DNA of 64,000 nucleotides from Achromobacter insolitus. GTDB taxonomy: Bacteria > Pseudomonadota > Gammaproteobacteria > Burkholderiales > Burkholderiaceae_B. The notes under the pieces were generated by a model. It searched no databases. It saw only the letters and a program-made list of their open reading frames with translations, and was not told the DNA's origin. The stretch lies in contig NZ_NJIF01000008.1 in the NCBI RefSeq assembly GCF_002209555.1, positions 62,001 to 126,000 on the forward strand, in the 5' to 3' direction. Positions 44,378 to 54,147 of the stretch are shown here, piece by piece (position 1 is the stretch's first letter; every line of letters begins with the position of its first letter). Position numbers and translations under genes: made by a program.

Positions 44378-44977
44378 ATGCCTATATTAGAACTTACCTC
44401 TCGTGAGCGCAGCGACCTTCGGTCCGCCGCTCACCCTCTGCGCCCCGTCGTCCTGATTGGCGACAATGGCCTGACCGAAGCCGTGCTCAAGGAAATCGAC
44501 CTGGCACTGACCTCGCACGGCCTTATCAAAGTGCGTGCCGGCGGCGACGACCGCGAGGCCCGCGACGCAATGCTGTCGACCATCTGCGACACGCTTTCCT
44601 GCGCGCCGGTGCACCACCTGGGCAAAACCCTGATCCTGTTCCGCCCGCTGGCCGGCAATATCAAGCCCGCCGCGCTGGCCGCCATGGAACCCGAGCGCCC
44701 CGCCAAGCGCCGCGCCTCCGAGCCGCATACGCCCAAGAAGCTGGCCGCCGAAGGCAAGACCCTCGCCAAGCGTCCGCGCCGCAGCGAATCCGAAGAGCCC
44801 AAGCCGAAAACGCGCTTCGTGCCCCAGGACCAGCTCAACAAGAACGGCAAGCCCATGCGTCCCAGCACCAAGAAAGCCTCCGCCAGCGGTCACGGCATTC
44901 CCCGCCGCGCCGGCAGCGCGCTCAGCCTGCGGGCCGGCGCACGCAGCGGCACCAGCCGCAAGACGACGAAAAGGTAA
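44378..44977 (+). CDS. yhbY: YhbY-type CRM-domain ribosome-associated protein with long basic tail
   Basis: A 199-residue protein. Residues 1-95 are a CRS1-YhbY RNA-binding domain: [69 protein letters not shown]. YhbY binds pre-50S particles. Residues 100-199 form a Lys/Arg/Pro/Ser-rich low-complexity tail, so the protein is about twice the size of E. coli YhbY (about 97 residues). Confidence 0.92.
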   Translation: MPILELTSRERSDLRSAAHPLRPVVLIGDNGLTEAVLKEIDLALTSHGLIKVRAGGDDREARDAMLSTICDTLSCAPVHHLGKTLILFRPLAGNIKPAALAAMEPERPAKRRASEPHTPKKLAAEGKTLAKRPRRSESEEPKPKTRFVPQDQLNKNGKPMRPSTKKASASGHGIPRRAGSALSLRAGARSGTSRKTTKR

Positions 44978-44992
44978 GCGCAGGCACAAAAA

Positions 44993-45011
44993 CGGGCGCT
45001 TTACGCGCCCG
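44993..45011. terminator. Short hairpin between yhbY and greA 3' ends
   Basis: CGGGCGC-TTTAC-GCGCCCG, a 7-base perfect stem, lies 15 bases after the yhbY stop. No T tract follows on the plus strand. Candidate terminator only. Confidence 0.45.
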
Positions 45012-45106
45012 GTCCACCATAGCGATCCGCATTAAACCGCGGAATTCAGTCGAACGCACGGTTCTGACTATGGTGTTTTGACAGTTTCCAGCTTACTACG
45101 TTGGCG

Positions 45107-45583
45107 TCAGATGTAGCGGACGCTCAGGACTTCATACTCGCGAATGCCAGCCGGGGCCTTGACCTCGACCACGTCGCCTTCGCTTTTGCCGATCAACGCG
45201 CGGGCCACGGGGCTCGACACGGAAATCAGGTTCGACTTGATGTCGGCTTCAACGTCGCCGACGATTTGATACGTCACACGATCGCCCGAATCCAGGTCCT
45301 CGATATCGACGGTAGCACCAAACACGGCGCGGCCTTCGGCATCCAGGGCGGTAGGATCGATCAGGTGGGCATTGGAAAGCGTGCCTTCAAGCTCGGCAAT
45401 GCGGCCCTCGATAAAGCCTTGGCGCTCGCGAGCAGCGTCGTACTCGGCATTTTCCGACAGATCGCCCTGCGCACGCGCTTCAGCGATCGCGTTGATAACG
45501 GCAGGACGTTCCACGGTTTTCAGCCGCTGGAGCTCTTCTTGCAAGCGCTCGGCCCCGCGCACGGTCAAAGGAATGGCAGACAT
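45107..45583 (-). CDS. greA: Transcription elongation factor GreA
   Basis: A 158-residue GreA. The N-terminal coiled coil ([38 protein letters not shown] with the tip acidic residues) and the C-terminal FKBP-like domain ([33 protein letters not shown]) are complete. It restarts backtracked RNA polymerase by stimulating transcript cleavage. Start [10 protein letters not shown] at 45583; longer frames upstream are the leader, which contains two terminator-like hairpins. Confidence 0.97.
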   Translation of the reverse strand: MSAIPLTVRGAERLQEELQRLKTVERPAVINAIAEARAQGDLSENAEYDAARERQGFIEGRIAELEGTLSNAHLIDPTALDAEGRAVFGATVDIEDLDSGDRVTYQIVGDVEADIKSNLISVSSPVARALIGKSEGDVVEVKAPAGIREYEVLSVRYI

Positions 45584-45599
45584 GTCGTTTCCCAAACAA

Positions 45600-45627
45600 A
45601 AGTAGAAAACGCCCCGGACGGAGCGTT
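45600..45627 (-). promoter_or_regulatory. Terminator-like hairpin in the greA leader
   Basis: On the minus strand AACGCTCC-GTCC-GGGGCGTT (45627-45608) forms an 8-base-pair stem with one G-U pair, followed by TTCTACTTTTG. It lies only 25 bases before the greA ATG, so it would act as an attenuator. In E. coli the greA leader also ends most transcripts early (GraL RNA). Confidence 0.5.
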
Positions 45628-45700
45628 CTCGGTGAAGGTCGTTACCTGGGCGCGCACAGGCAATCGGATGTAGCGAAACTGACTGGCGGCTCGAACGACC

Positions 45701-45733
45701 AAAACAAAACCCCGGCTCGGGTCGGAACCGGGG
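45701..45733 (-). terminator. Intrinsic terminator upstream of greA
   Basis: Minus-strand CCCCGGTTC-CGACC-CGAGCCGGGG folds to a 9-base-pair stem (45733-45710) followed by TTTTGTTTT. A weak promoter (TTGCAA 45770-45775, CAATAT 45750-45745 on the minus strand, 19-base spacer) lies just upstream, so it is either a second greA leader hairpin or the relic terminator of a former upstream gene. Confidence 0.65.
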
Positions 45734-45750
45734 CAATCAAGGTCATATTG

Positions 45751-46249
45751 TGGGCAAAGTCCACGGGAATTGCAAGCCGCTGGAGAAAACGCCGTTTTCG
45801 CCGCATTTCGCTGCTGTAACCCGCTAAAACCCGTCATTTCTTCCAAATTCTTTCGAACCCAGCCGATGGCACCATCGGCTGGGCTTGCGCCTGGGCGACC
45901 GGCTCCGGCCTGTGTTGCATAAAAACTACTTTCAGATAGTTTTTTTCAACGCGGCTCGGGTAAGGCTCGAAAAAATGCCTGGAAATACCAGCCAGAATCA
46001 GGATAAAACAACAAATTGTGTCATTGATAACAAATTAATACACGATGGTTTTCAATGAACGATCGTCCCGCTGGCGCTGGCATGCCCAGCAAAAGCCGGA
46101 CGCAATGGGCTTGTCTTTTTACGGGTGTTTGCAGTGGTGGCGAACGCATCGCAGCCATCCGGCTCGACGTTCGCCGTTCCGCCACGCATGGACAGGCGGC
46201 TTGGCCGCCTCCGCTCGCGGCGGATCGCGTTCGAGAACGAGGAGCTCTC
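45751..46249. other. Intergenic region upstream of the chemoreceptor, with a perfect inverted repeat
   Basis: About 500 bases without a convincing gene. At 45858-45883 CCCAGCCGATGG-CA-CCATCGGCTGGG is a 12-base perfect inverted repeat with almost no loop. An AT-rich stretch (about 45915-46045) probably holds the chemoreceptor promoter, and GAGGAG lies just before its ATG. A flagellar sigma-28 promoter is not evident by eye. Confidence 0.4.
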
Positions 46250-47869
46250 ATGCTGGAAAAATTGAAAGTCCGTACTGGAATGTTGTTAGTTCTGGGCTGC
46301 TTCGTCGTCGCCCTGGCGCTGGCTTGCGGCTTGGGCTGGATGAACGCCGAAAAAAGCGTGACCGAGATCAAGGACCTCAACAATGTCGCGGTCCATCAGG
46401 TCGACCCGCTCTATGAAGCCAACGCAGCCCTGCTGCGCGCGCGGCTGGCGCTCGGCGCGGGCATGGCTGCCATGCAGACCGGCGGCATGGACCAGGCCGG
46501 GCTGGCCGGCGAGGAAGCCGCCAGCCATCTGAAGCAGGCGCGCGAGCGCTTCGCCCGCTATATGGCCGTGCCCAAGAGCCCGCGCGGTCAGGAGCTGGCC
46601 CAGACGCTGCAGGGGCGCTTCACCACATACGCCGCCATCCTGGACACACTGGAGTCCGACCTCAAGGAACGCTCGCCCGCCAAGTACCGCCAGGACGAGG
46701 GGCGGCTTCCCCAGGCCGACGCCTACTTCATGAAAGACATGCAAGCCTTCCTGGCCCGGGTCCAGGAGCGCAGCGACGGCGTACTGGCAAGCTCGGAGCA
46801 AACCTACTCCACCGCCCGGATCTCGGCGGTCGCGCTGATATCGGCCGCCCTGCTGCTGACGGCGCTGTGCTGGACCTTCATCCGGCGCGCCGTGCTGCGT
46901 CCGCTGCAGGAGGCCGGCAGACACTTTGACCGCATCGCGGCAGGCGATTTGACTCAACGCGTGGAGGCTCGCTCCAACAATGAGATCGGTGTCCTTTTCG
47001 CCTCGCTCAAGCGGATGCAGGAAGGCCTGACCCGCACCGTGACATCCGTGCGCCAGGGGGTCGATGAGATCAACGTGGGCGCCGCGGAGATCGCTGCCGG
47101 CAATGCCAACCTGTCGGTGCGCACCGAGGAACAGGCCGCCGCCCTGGAGGAAACCGCGTCCACCATGGAAGAGTTGGCAGTCACCGTAAAACAGAATGCG
47201 GAAAACGCCTCCCAGGCCAATCAGTTGGCCGCGGTCAGCATGGACGTGGCGCAGCGCGGCGGCCAGAACGTGGAGCAGGTGGTGGCCACCATGCACGGCA
47301 TCTCGGATAGTTCGCGGCGGATTGCGGACATCGTGTCGGTCATCGACGGCATCGCCTTCCAGACCAATATCCTCGCGTTGAACGCCGCCGTGGAGGCTGC
47401 TCGCGCCGGGGAACAAGGCAAGGGTTTCGCCGTGGTTGCGGGCGAGGTCCGCTCGCTGGCGCAGCGCGCCGCTCAGGCCGCCAAGGAGATCAAGACGTTG
47501 ATCGAGACCTCGGTGGAAACTGTGGCCGCCGGCTCGGCCCAGGTCGCCGCCGCCGGACAGACCATGCAGGAAATCGTGGAGTCGGTGCAGCGCGTGGCCG
47601 CCATCATGGGCGAGATTTCAGCGGCCTCGGCCCAACAGGCCGGCGGCATCGACCAGGTGAGCCTGGCGATCACGCAGATGGACGAAGTGACTCAGCAGAA
47701 CGCCGCCTTGGTGGAGGAAGCATCCGCCGCAGCGGCCGCGATGGAGGAACAGGCGCGGCGCCTGGCTGAGGCCACCGCGGTGTTCAAGACGCAATCGGGA
47801 CAGGTGATCGAAGCGGCGCCAGTGGAACTGCCGCGTGCCGCCCCGGCGTCGCGATTGGCGCGCACCTAG
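46250..47869 (+). CDS. Methyl-accepting chemotaxis protein
   Basis: A 539-residue chemoreceptor. Membrane segments at about 11-31 and 191-210 enclose a helical periplasmic sensor of about 160 residues (four-helix-bundle, Tar-like). A HAMP domain (about 211-265) and the signalling hairpin follow, with the hypervariable-free tip DGIAFQTNILALNAAVEAAR near residue 365. The C-terminus (LPRAAPASRLART) lacks a CheR/CheB pentapeptide. The start at 46250 has GAGGAG upstream; an ATG at 46055 would add unrelated residues. Ligand unknown; no chemotaxis genes nearby. Confidence 0.93.
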   Translation: MLEKLKVRTGMLLVLGCFVVALALACGLGWMNAEKSVTEIKDLNNVAVHQVDPLYEANAALLRARLALGAGMAAMQTGGMDQAGLAGEEAASHLKQARERFARYMAVPKSPRGQELAQTLQGRFTTYAAILDTLESDLKERSPAKYRQDEGRLPQADAYFMKDMQAFLARVQERSDGVLASSEQTYSTARISAVALISAALLLTALCWTFIRRAVLRPLQEAGRHFDRIAAGDLTQRVEARSNNEIGVLFASLKRMQEGLTRTVTSVRQGVDEINVGAAEIAAGNANLSVRTEEQAAALEETASTMEELAVTVKQNAENASQANQLAAVSMDVAQRGGQNVEQVVATMHGISDSSRRIADIVSVIDGIAFQTNILALNAAVEAARAGEQGKGFAVVAGEVRSLAQRAAQAAKEIKTLIETSVETVAAGSAQVAAAGQTMQEIVESVQRVAAIMGEISAASAQQAGGIDQVSLAITQMDEVTQQNAALVEEASAAAAAMEEQARRLAEATAVFKTQSGQVIEAAPVELPRAAPASRLART

Positions 47870-47922
47870 GGGCGCCAGGCCTCCATGCGCGGCGCGACGG
47901 CGCCCGCGCATGGCCGCGCCGG

Positions 47923-49233
47923 CTATTTCCTGCGACGCAGCAAGGCGTACAGGATGATCGCGCCGAAGGTGGCGGTACCGATGCCGCCAAGCGTGAAATT
48001 GCCCAGCTTGACCGTGAAGTCGCCCGCGCCCAGCACCAGCGTGACCGCGGCCACGATGAGGTTGCGGTTGTCGCTAAAGTCGACCTGGTTGACCACCCAG
48101 ATGCGGGCGCCGGCAATCGCGATCAGGCCGAACACCACCACCGACATGCCGCCCAGCACGGGCGCGGGAATCATCTGGATCAAGGCGCCGAACTTGGGCG
48201 AAAAGCCCAGCACGATGGCGATCACCGCGGCCACCACGAACACTAGCGTCGAATAGATGCGCGTGACCGCCATCACACCGATGTTCTCCGCGTAGGTGGT
48301 GACGCCCGTGCCGCCCACCGCGCCGGACACCATGGTGGCAACGCCGTCGCCGACGAAGGCGCGGCCCAGGTAGCGGTCCAGGTCCTGCCCGGTCATGGCG
48401 CTGACGGCCTTCACGTGGCCCAGGTTCTCTGCCACCAGGATGATGGCGACGGGCACGATCAGGCCCATCGCCTCGGCCTTGAATACAGGCGCGGCAAAAT
48501 GCGGCAGACCGAACCAGGCCGCGGCGGACAGCCCGGAAAAGTCGATCGGCTTGCCCAGCCCCATGCCATTGGCGAGGATTCCGTACACCACGCAGGCCAG
48601 GATCATGCCCACCAGGATCAGCAGGCGCTGCACCATGCCCTTGGTGAACACGGCGATGCCGCCCACGCAGAGGATGGTGACCATGGACATCACGCTGTCA
48701 AAACCCGATGCCCCCATCGCACCCTTGGCGGCGATAGGCGCCAGGTTCAGGCCGATGACCGCAACCACCGCGCCCGTGACGACGGGCGGCATCAAGGTAT
48801 CGATCCAGTTCGCGCCGCCCCCGGCGCGCGCGTTCGCGTACCAGACCACCAGGCCGATCAGCGTATAGGCCAGGCCGCAGGCGATGATGGCGCCCAGCGC
48901 CACGCCGATATTGGCGTTCGCCCCGCCGCCCGCGTAGCCGGTCACCGCGATCACGCCGCCGATGAAGGCGAAGCTGGAACCCAGATAGCTAGGAACCCTG
49001 CCTCCCACGAACAGGAAGAAGATCAGCGTGCCTATGCCTGACATCAGGATGGCGACGTTCGGATCGAAGCCCATGAGCAGCGGCGCCAGCACGGTGGAGC
49101 CGAACATGGCGACGACGTGCTGGGCGCCCATGGCCACGTTCTTGGGCCAGGACAGTCTTTCGTCGGGCGCGATGATGACGCCAGGCTCGGCGTCATCCGC
49201 CAGGCGCCAGCGCGGAAAGTAGGAATTGGACAT
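47923..49233 (-). CDS. NCS2-family uracil/xanthine:cation symporter
   Basis: A 436-residue inner-membrane transporter of the nucleobase:cation symporter-2 family, with about 14 hydrophobic segments. Family landmarks are AMFGSTVLAPLLMGFDPNVA (TM1), ILVAENLGHVKAVSAM (TM8 Glu) and AVGGTGVTTYAENIGVMAV (TM10 motif), all typical of uracil/pyrimidine permeases such as UraA/RutG. Start MSNSYFPRW at 49233. It is convergent with the chemoreceptor and divergent from the FlxA-like gene. Substrate specificity cannot be fixed. Confidence 0.9.
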   Translation of the reverse strand: MSNSYFPRWRLADDAEPGVIIAPDERLSWPKNVAMGAQHVVAMFGSTVLAPLLMGFDPNVAILMSGIGTLIFFLFVGGRVPSYLGSSFAFIGGVIAVTGYAGGGANANIGVALGAIIACGLAYTLIGLVVWYANARAGGGANWIDTLMPPVVTGAVVAVIGLNLAPIAAKGAMGASGFDSVMSMVTILCVGGIAVFTKGMVQRLLILVGMILACVVYGILANGMGLGKPIDFSGLSAAAWFGLPHFAAPVFKAEAMGLIVPVAIILVAENLGHVKAVSAMTGQDLDRYLGRAFVGDGVATMVSGAVGGTGVTTYAENIGVMAVTRIYSTLVFVVAAVIAIVLGFSPKFGALIQMIPAPVLGGMSVVVFGLIAIAGARIWVVNQVDFSDNRNLIVAAVTLVLGAGDFTVKLGNFTLGGIGTATFGAIILYALLRRRK

Positions 49234-49371
49234 GGATATCCCAAAGTAGGTGTTGGGTGTGAGCGGGCGCCAGTGTAAAGGGGGCCGCAAACCGGGGGCA
49301 ATGCTTAAGTTCACTGCCGGAATGCCGTACTAGTGAAAACCCCGAAATCCACACAGGCGGCAGGAGCAATC

Positions 49372-49800
49372 ATGGCGATCGATCCCATCAGCGGCAGTTC
49401 CCGAATCAACAGCCTGGCCGACCTCTGGGCCCAGAAGATCCAGGCCAACAAGGAAGCCAAGAGCGCCTCGGACGCGGAAACGAGCACGGTATCCGCGGAC
49501 GGCAAGATCCGCGTCAGCACCCCCGGCGGCCTGAAAGTGGGCAACACGCAGGCAGCCAAGGAAACCGAGGACTCCAGCAACGACGATGCATACACGCGCC
49601 AGATCAAGGAACTGCAGAAGCAGCTCAAGCGCGTGATGGACCAGATCGCCAAGGTCAAAGCCAGCGGTATGCCCGCCGAAATGAAGGCCCAGCAACTGAT
49701 GGCGCTCAATGCCCAGGCGATGCAGATCCAGCAGCAGATCACCGAAGTGATGGAGCAGCAGGCCCGGGCCATGCAAGGCGGCGTATCCGCCAGGGCCTAG
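49372..49800 (+). CDS. FlxA-like coiled-coil protein
   Basis: A 142-residue protein starting MAIDPISGSSRINSLADLW behind GGCAGGAG. The C-terminal half is a coiled coil rich in Gln, Lys and Met (QIKELQKQLKRVMDQIAKVK, AQAMQIQQQITEVMEQQARA), as in the FlxA-like family. E. coli flxA is a flagellar (FliA-dependent) gene of unknown function. No flagellar genes are nearby. Confidence 0.7.
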   Translation: MAIDPISGSSRINSLADLWAQKIQANKEAKSASDAETSTVSADGKIRVSTPGGLKVGNTQAAKETEDSSNDDAYTRQIKELQKQLKRVMDQIAKVKASGMPAEMKAQQLMALNAQAMQIQQQITEVMEQQARAMQGGVSARA

Positions 49801-49928
49801 CGGGCAAGACACGGCGCCCCCCCGGCCGGGGCGCCCGCATTGATGGCGCGCATCAAAATTTGTGATTGGACGCTGCCCAGACCGGCCAGTACTGTCTCCG
49901 GACAAATCTAAAACTACGGAGACAAACC

Positions 49929-51254
49929 ATGCATGCAATGCGCACAGCCCTTGCAGGTGCGGTACTGGCCGTTTGCGCGGCCCCTGCCCTCGCAGGCACC
50001 GTCACGGTGATCACGTCGTTCCCCAAAGACCTGACCCAGGCCTACAAGACGGCCTTCGAAAAGGCCAACCCCGGCATCACGCTGGAAATCCTGAACAAGA
50101 ACACAGTGTCGGGCATCGCGTATGTGCGCGAAACGCCCGCAGGCCAGCGCCCCGAGGTGTTCTGGGCCAGCGCGCCCGACGCCTTCGAAGTGCTGGGCCG
50201 CGACAAACTGCTGGCAAGCTCCGCCGACGTAGCGAACAAACAGGTGCCGGACAAGATCGGCAACTACCCCATCAACGATCCGGGCGGCATGTACCTGGGA
50301 CAGGCGCTGGCCGGCTACGGCATCATCTACAACACCCGATATATCGCGGCGCACAAGATCCCGGCGCCCGTGGAATGGAAAGACCTGCTGTCGCCACAGT
50401 GGTTCGGCCACGTCGGCATCACCTCGCCGTCGCGCTCGGGCACCATGCACCTGACGGTGGAAACCATCCTCCAGGGCGAAGGCTGGGACGAGGGCTGGAG
50501 CACCTTGCTGCGCATGTCGGGCAACAGCAGCGCCGTCACCGAGCGCTCGTTCGGCGTGCCGGACGGCGTGAACAACGGCCAATTCGGCGCCGGGCCGGTG
50601 ATCGACTTCTTCGGCCTGTCCAGCAAGTATTCCAAGTTCCCGGTGGAATTCGTCTACCCCTCGGAAACTGCGATCGTTCCTGCCAATATCGCGCTGATCG
50701 AGGGTGCCAAGAACACCGAGGAAGGCAAGAAGTTCATCGCCTTCACGCTCAGCCAGGCCGGGCAGGAGCTGCTGCTGGAACCCAAGATATCGCGCCTGCC
50801 GGTACTGCCCTACTCGTCCCTTGCCGGCAAGATTCCGCAGGGCTATCCCGACCCCGCCGAAATCGCCAAGCGCAGCAAGGTGCAGTTCAACGCCGACCTG
50901 TCGCAGTCGCGTTACTACGTCGTGCAATCGCTGTACGACCAGACGGTCACGTTCCGCCTGAAGGAACTGCAGGCCGCCACCAAGGCCATCTACGACGCTG
51001 AAGCCAAACTGGGCGACAAAGCCAAGAGCGGCAAGGCGGCCGAACTGCTCGCGCAGGCCCGCAAGCTGACCTGGGCGCCGCTGGTGGATGGCAAGAAGGC
51101 GGCCGATCCGGCCTTCCTGGCAATTTTCGCGGGCAACAAGAAGGACGCCGCCGTGAACCAGCAGATCACCCAGCTGGAAGGCGAATGGAACGGACGTTCC
51201 AAGGCGAACTACGAAGAAGCCGTAAAGCTCGCCAAGCAGGCCGCCGCGCTCTAG
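49929..51254 (+). CDS. ABC transporter periplasmic binding protein (Fe3+/phosphonate-type, FbpA-like)
   Basis: A 441-residue solute-binding protein. Signal peptide 1-22 (LAGAVLAVCAAPALAG). The cluster-D-like fold segments TVITSFPKDLTQAYKTAFEK, GYGIIYNTRYIAAHK, VGITSPSRSGTMHLTVETIL and FVYPSETAIVPANIALIEGA match iron(III) and related (phosphonate, thiamine) receptors. The C-terminal 100 residues are a helical extension beyond the usual 330-350 residues. It begins an operon with a fused permease and an ATPase. Confidence 0.88.
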   Translation: MHAMRTALAGAVLAVCAAPALAGTVTVITSFPKDLTQAYKTAFEKANPGITLEILNKNTVSGIAYVRETPAGQRPEVFWASAPDAFEVLGRDKLLASSADVANKQVPDKIGNYPINDPGGMYLGQALAGYGIIYNTRYIAAHKIPAPVEWKDLLSPQWFGHVGITSPSRSGTMHLTVETILQGEGWDEGWSTLLRMSGNSSAVTERSFGVPDGVNNGQFGAGPVIDFFGLSSKYSKFPVEFVYPSETAIVPANIALIEGAKNTEEGKKFIAFTLSQAGQELLLEPKISRLPVLPYSSLAGKIPQGYPDPAEIAKRSKVQFNADLSQSRYYVVQSLYDQTVTFRLKELQAATKAIYDAEAKLGDKAKSGKAAELLAQARKLTWAPLVDGKKAADPAFLAIFAGNKKDAAVNQQITQLEGEWNGRSKANYEEAVKLAKQAAAL

Positions 51255-51342
51255 GACGATCGCTGGACCCGCGTTGAGCGGACGGGAGCGGTCCCGTCCG
51301 CGCGGCGCGGCTTTCCCCCTGGCAACGATTTCGGGAATCTCG

Positions 51343-53055
51343 ATGAATTCTTCGGGCCACTCGCGCCTGCCCGTCGGCCCCTTGCTGACGGCGCTACTGG
51401 TGTTCGGTTTTCTGCTGCTGTTCTTGGCCGTGCCGGTGGGCACGGTGTTCTACAGCGCCTTCGTGAACGCCGACGGCAGCTTCACCATGGGCCATTTCGG
51501 CGCGTTCTTCAACCAGCCGCTGATGAAGGAGGCCTTCTTCAACAGCCTCTACGTCGCGGGCTGGTCGGCCCTGTTGGCGTCCCTGATCGCCGTGCCGCTG
51601 GCGTATTTCACAGTGCGCTTCGATTTCCGCGGCGCCCTGTTGATCCAGACGTTGGGCGTGCTGCCGCTGATCATGCCGCCCTTCGTGGGCGCGGTCGCGA
51701 TGCAGCTGATCTTCGGGCGCTCCGGCAGCGTGAACCTGCTGCTCAACGACTGGTTCGGTTTCACCATCCCCTTCATGGAAGGCCTGAATGGCGTCATCTT
51801 CGTGGAGGCGCTGCACTATTTCCCCTTCATCCTGATGAACCTGGTCGTCGCGCTGCGCAATATCGACGGCGCCATGGAGGAAGCCGCCTTCAACCTGGGG
51901 TCGCGCGGGTTCCGCCTGTTCCGCCGTGTGATCTTTCCGCTGGCGCTACCGGGCTATGTGGCGGGCGCGTCGCTGGTGTTCGTCAAGGTCTTCGACGATC
52001 TGGGCACGCCGCTTGTGCTGGGCACCACCAACATGCTGGCGCCGCAGGCCTACTTGCGCATCACGCAGGTCGGGCTGGAGGATCCGCTGGGCTATGTGAT
52101 CAGCGTCATCATGGTCGGGTTCTCGATCCTGGCGTTGTGGCTCTCGGCGCGCGTGCTCAAGGGCCGGGACTATTCCACCCTGCAAAAGGGTGGCAGTTCC
52201 ATTCAGAAGCGCAAGCTGAGTCCGATGGAAAGCGTGCTGGCCTATGGCTGGATCATCCTGGTGCTGCTGCTGGTGCTATCGCCGCACATGGGCGTTCTGC
52301 TGCTATCGCTGGCCAGCGTCTGGAGTTTTGCGCCGCTGCCTGACGGCTACACCCTGGCGCATTACTCGGCGGTGTTCTCCGAATCCCAGGGCATGATCGC
52401 CAACACGCTGCTCTATTGCGGCCTGGCCGCGGGCGTGGACGTGATCCTGGGCACCGCCATCGCCTACCTGATGCTGCGCACGAGGCTGCCCGCGCGCCAA
52501 TGGCTGGACTTCCTGGCCTCGGCTGCGCTGGCGATTCCGGGCATCGTGCTGGCCATCGGCTTTCTGCGCACCTTCCGTGGCATCGAACTGCCCGGCACGG
52601 GCACCCTGCTGACCTCGTCGTGGATCATCATCATGATCGCGTACTCGGTGCGGCGGCTGCCCTACGCCCTGCGCTCTTGCGTGGCATCGCTGCAGCAGAT
52701 CAACATTTCGCTGGAGGAAGCCGCGCAATCGCTGGGCGCAACCCGCATGAGCACGATACGCCGCGTGGTGGTGCCGCTGATGGCCGGCGGCATGCTGGCG
52801 GGCTTCGTGACCAGCTTTGTGACGGCGGCAGTGGAATTGTCGGCCACCATCATGCTGGTGACCAAGGACAGCCAGGCGCCCATGAGCTACGGCATCTATC
52901 TGTACATGCAGAGCGCGGCGGGCCGGGGCCCGGGCGCCGCGCTCGGCGTCCTGGCGGTGGCCGCGGTGGCCATCGGCACGTATGTATCGCACCTGCTGGT
53001 GGAACGCGCCCAGGCGCGCCAGCGGCCGGCTCGCAATGAAGGGGAATCCGCATGA
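51343..53055 (+). CDS. ABC transporter permease, two fused halves (FbpB-like)
   Basis: A 570-residue permease with about 12 membrane segments in two homologous halves. Each half has an EAA loop: EEAAFNLGSRGFRLFRRVIF at about 195 and EEAAQSLGATRMSTIRRVVV at about 480. This tandem design is typical of Fe3+-type importers. The stop overlaps the ATPase start (ATGA). Confidence 0.92.
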   Translation: MNSSGHSRLPVGPLLTALLVFGFLLLFLAVPVGTVFYSAFVNADGSFTMGHFGAFFNQPLMKEAFFNSLYVAGWSALLASLIAVPLAYFTVRFDFRGALLIQTLGVLPLIMPPFVGAVAMQLIFGRSGSVNLLLNDWFGFTIPFMEGLNGVIFVEALHYFPFILMNLVVALRNIDGAMEEAAFNLGSRGFRLFRRVIFPLALPGYVAGASLVFVKVFDDLGTPLVLGTTNMLAPQAYLRITQVGLEDPLGYVISVIMVGFSILALWLSARVLKGRDYSTLQKGGSSIQKRKLSPMESVLAYGWIILVLLLVLSPHMGVLLLSLASVWSFAPLPDGYTLAHYSAVFSESQGMIANTLLYCGLAAGVDVILGTAIAYLMLRTRLPARQWLDFLASAALAIPGIVLAIGFLRTFRGIELPGTGTLLTSSWIIIMIAYSVRRLPYALRSCVASLQQINISLEEAAQSLGATRMSTIRRVVVPLMAGGMLAGFVTSFVTAAVELSATIMLVTKDSQAPMSYGIYLYMQSAAGRGPGAALGVLAVAAVAIGTYVSHLLVERAQARQRPARNEGESA

Positions 53056-54137
53056 AGAAAGTCAGCGTCGAATGCCGCAACATCCGCTTGTCCTACGGCA
53101 AGACGGAAGTGCTCAAGGACGTCAACATCAGCATCGAGCCCGGCGAGTTCTTCGCGCTGCTGGGGCCGTCCGGCTCGGGCAAGTCCACACTGCTGCGGCT
53201 GATCGCCGGCTTCAACCGGCACAGCGCGGGACAACTGCTGGTGGACGGCAAGGACATCAGCGGCACGCCACCCTGGAACCGCAATATCGGGATGGTGTTC
53301 CAGAACTACGCCCTGTGGCCGCATATGACCGTCTGGGACAACGTGGCCTTTGGCCTGGTCGAACGCAAGCTCCCGCGCGCCGAGATCCGTGCCAAGGTGG
53401 AGGCCGCGCTGGATCTGGTGGGCCTGTCCCAGTATGGCAAGCGCCGTCCCAATCAGCTCTCGGGCGGGCAGCAGCAGCGCGTGGCCCTGGCCCGCACCAT
53501 CGTCATCGAACCGCAGGTGCTGCTGCTGGACGAACCCCTGTCCAACCTGGACAAGAAGCTGCGCGTGCAAATGCGCCAGGACCTGCTCAGCCTGCAGCGC
53601 CGGCTCGGCATCACCACCATCTTCGTCACCCACGACCAGGAAGAGGCCATGACCACCGCCGACCGCATGGCGGTGCTGGACCACGGCGTGGTCCAGCAGA
53701 TCGGCGCGCCCAGCACCTTGTTCGACTATCCGGTAAACCGCTTCGTCGCCAACTTCGTGGGCACGATGAACGTACTGGAGGGTGAAGTGCGTGAGCGCAC
53801 CAGCGGCAGCGTGGTGCTGGCAGTGGAAGGCGTGGGCGATTTGCACCTGCCCCTGTCCGGCGAAGCGCCGGATGCCTCGCGGCTGGCAGCCAGCTTCCGC
53901 CCCCACACGGTGCAGATCGAAATGGCGGACGGACTGGGCGACGCGCGCTATGTCTGGCTGCCGGGCATCGTGGAAAGCAGCGAATTCCTGGGCGAATTCA
54001 CGCGCTACCAGGTCCAGATCGGCGAACAGCGGCTGACCGCGGACCAATCGCATCTGGCCGGGCTCTCGGCCTTCCCGGTCGGCGCTCCGGTCTCCATCGG
54101 GCTTGAGCCTACTCAAATACGGCTGCTGGCGGCCTAA
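53052..54137 (+). CDS. ABC transporter ATP-binding protein (PotA/FbpC-like)
   Basis: A 361-residue ATPase: Walker A GPSGSGKST, Q-loop MVFQNYALWPHM, signature LSGGQQQR, Walker B VLLLDEPLSNLD, H-loop VTHDQEEAM. A C-terminal TOBE-like regulatory domain (about 235-361) follows. It belongs to the binding-protein/permease operon and is followed 10 bases later by a LysR regulator gene. Confidence 0.93.
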   Translation: MKKVSVECRNIRLSYGKTEVLKDVNISIEPGEFFALLGPSGSGKSTLLRLIAGFNRHSAGQLLVDGKDISGTPPWNRNIGMVFQNYALWPHMTVWDNVAFGLVERKLPRAEIRAKVEAALDLVGLSQYGKRRPNQLSGGQQQRVALARTIVIEPQVLLLDEPLSNLDKKLRVQMRQDLLSLQRRLGITTIFVTHDQEEAMTTADRMAVLDHGVVQQIGAPSTLFDYPVNRFVANFVGTMNVLEGEVRERTSGSVVLAVEGVGDLHLPLSGEAPDASRLAASFRPHTVQIEMADGLGDARYVWLPGIVESSEFLGEFTRYQVQIGEQRLTADQSHLAGLSAFPVGAPVSIGLEPTQIRLLAA

Positions 54138-54147
54138 ACTCGGGCCC

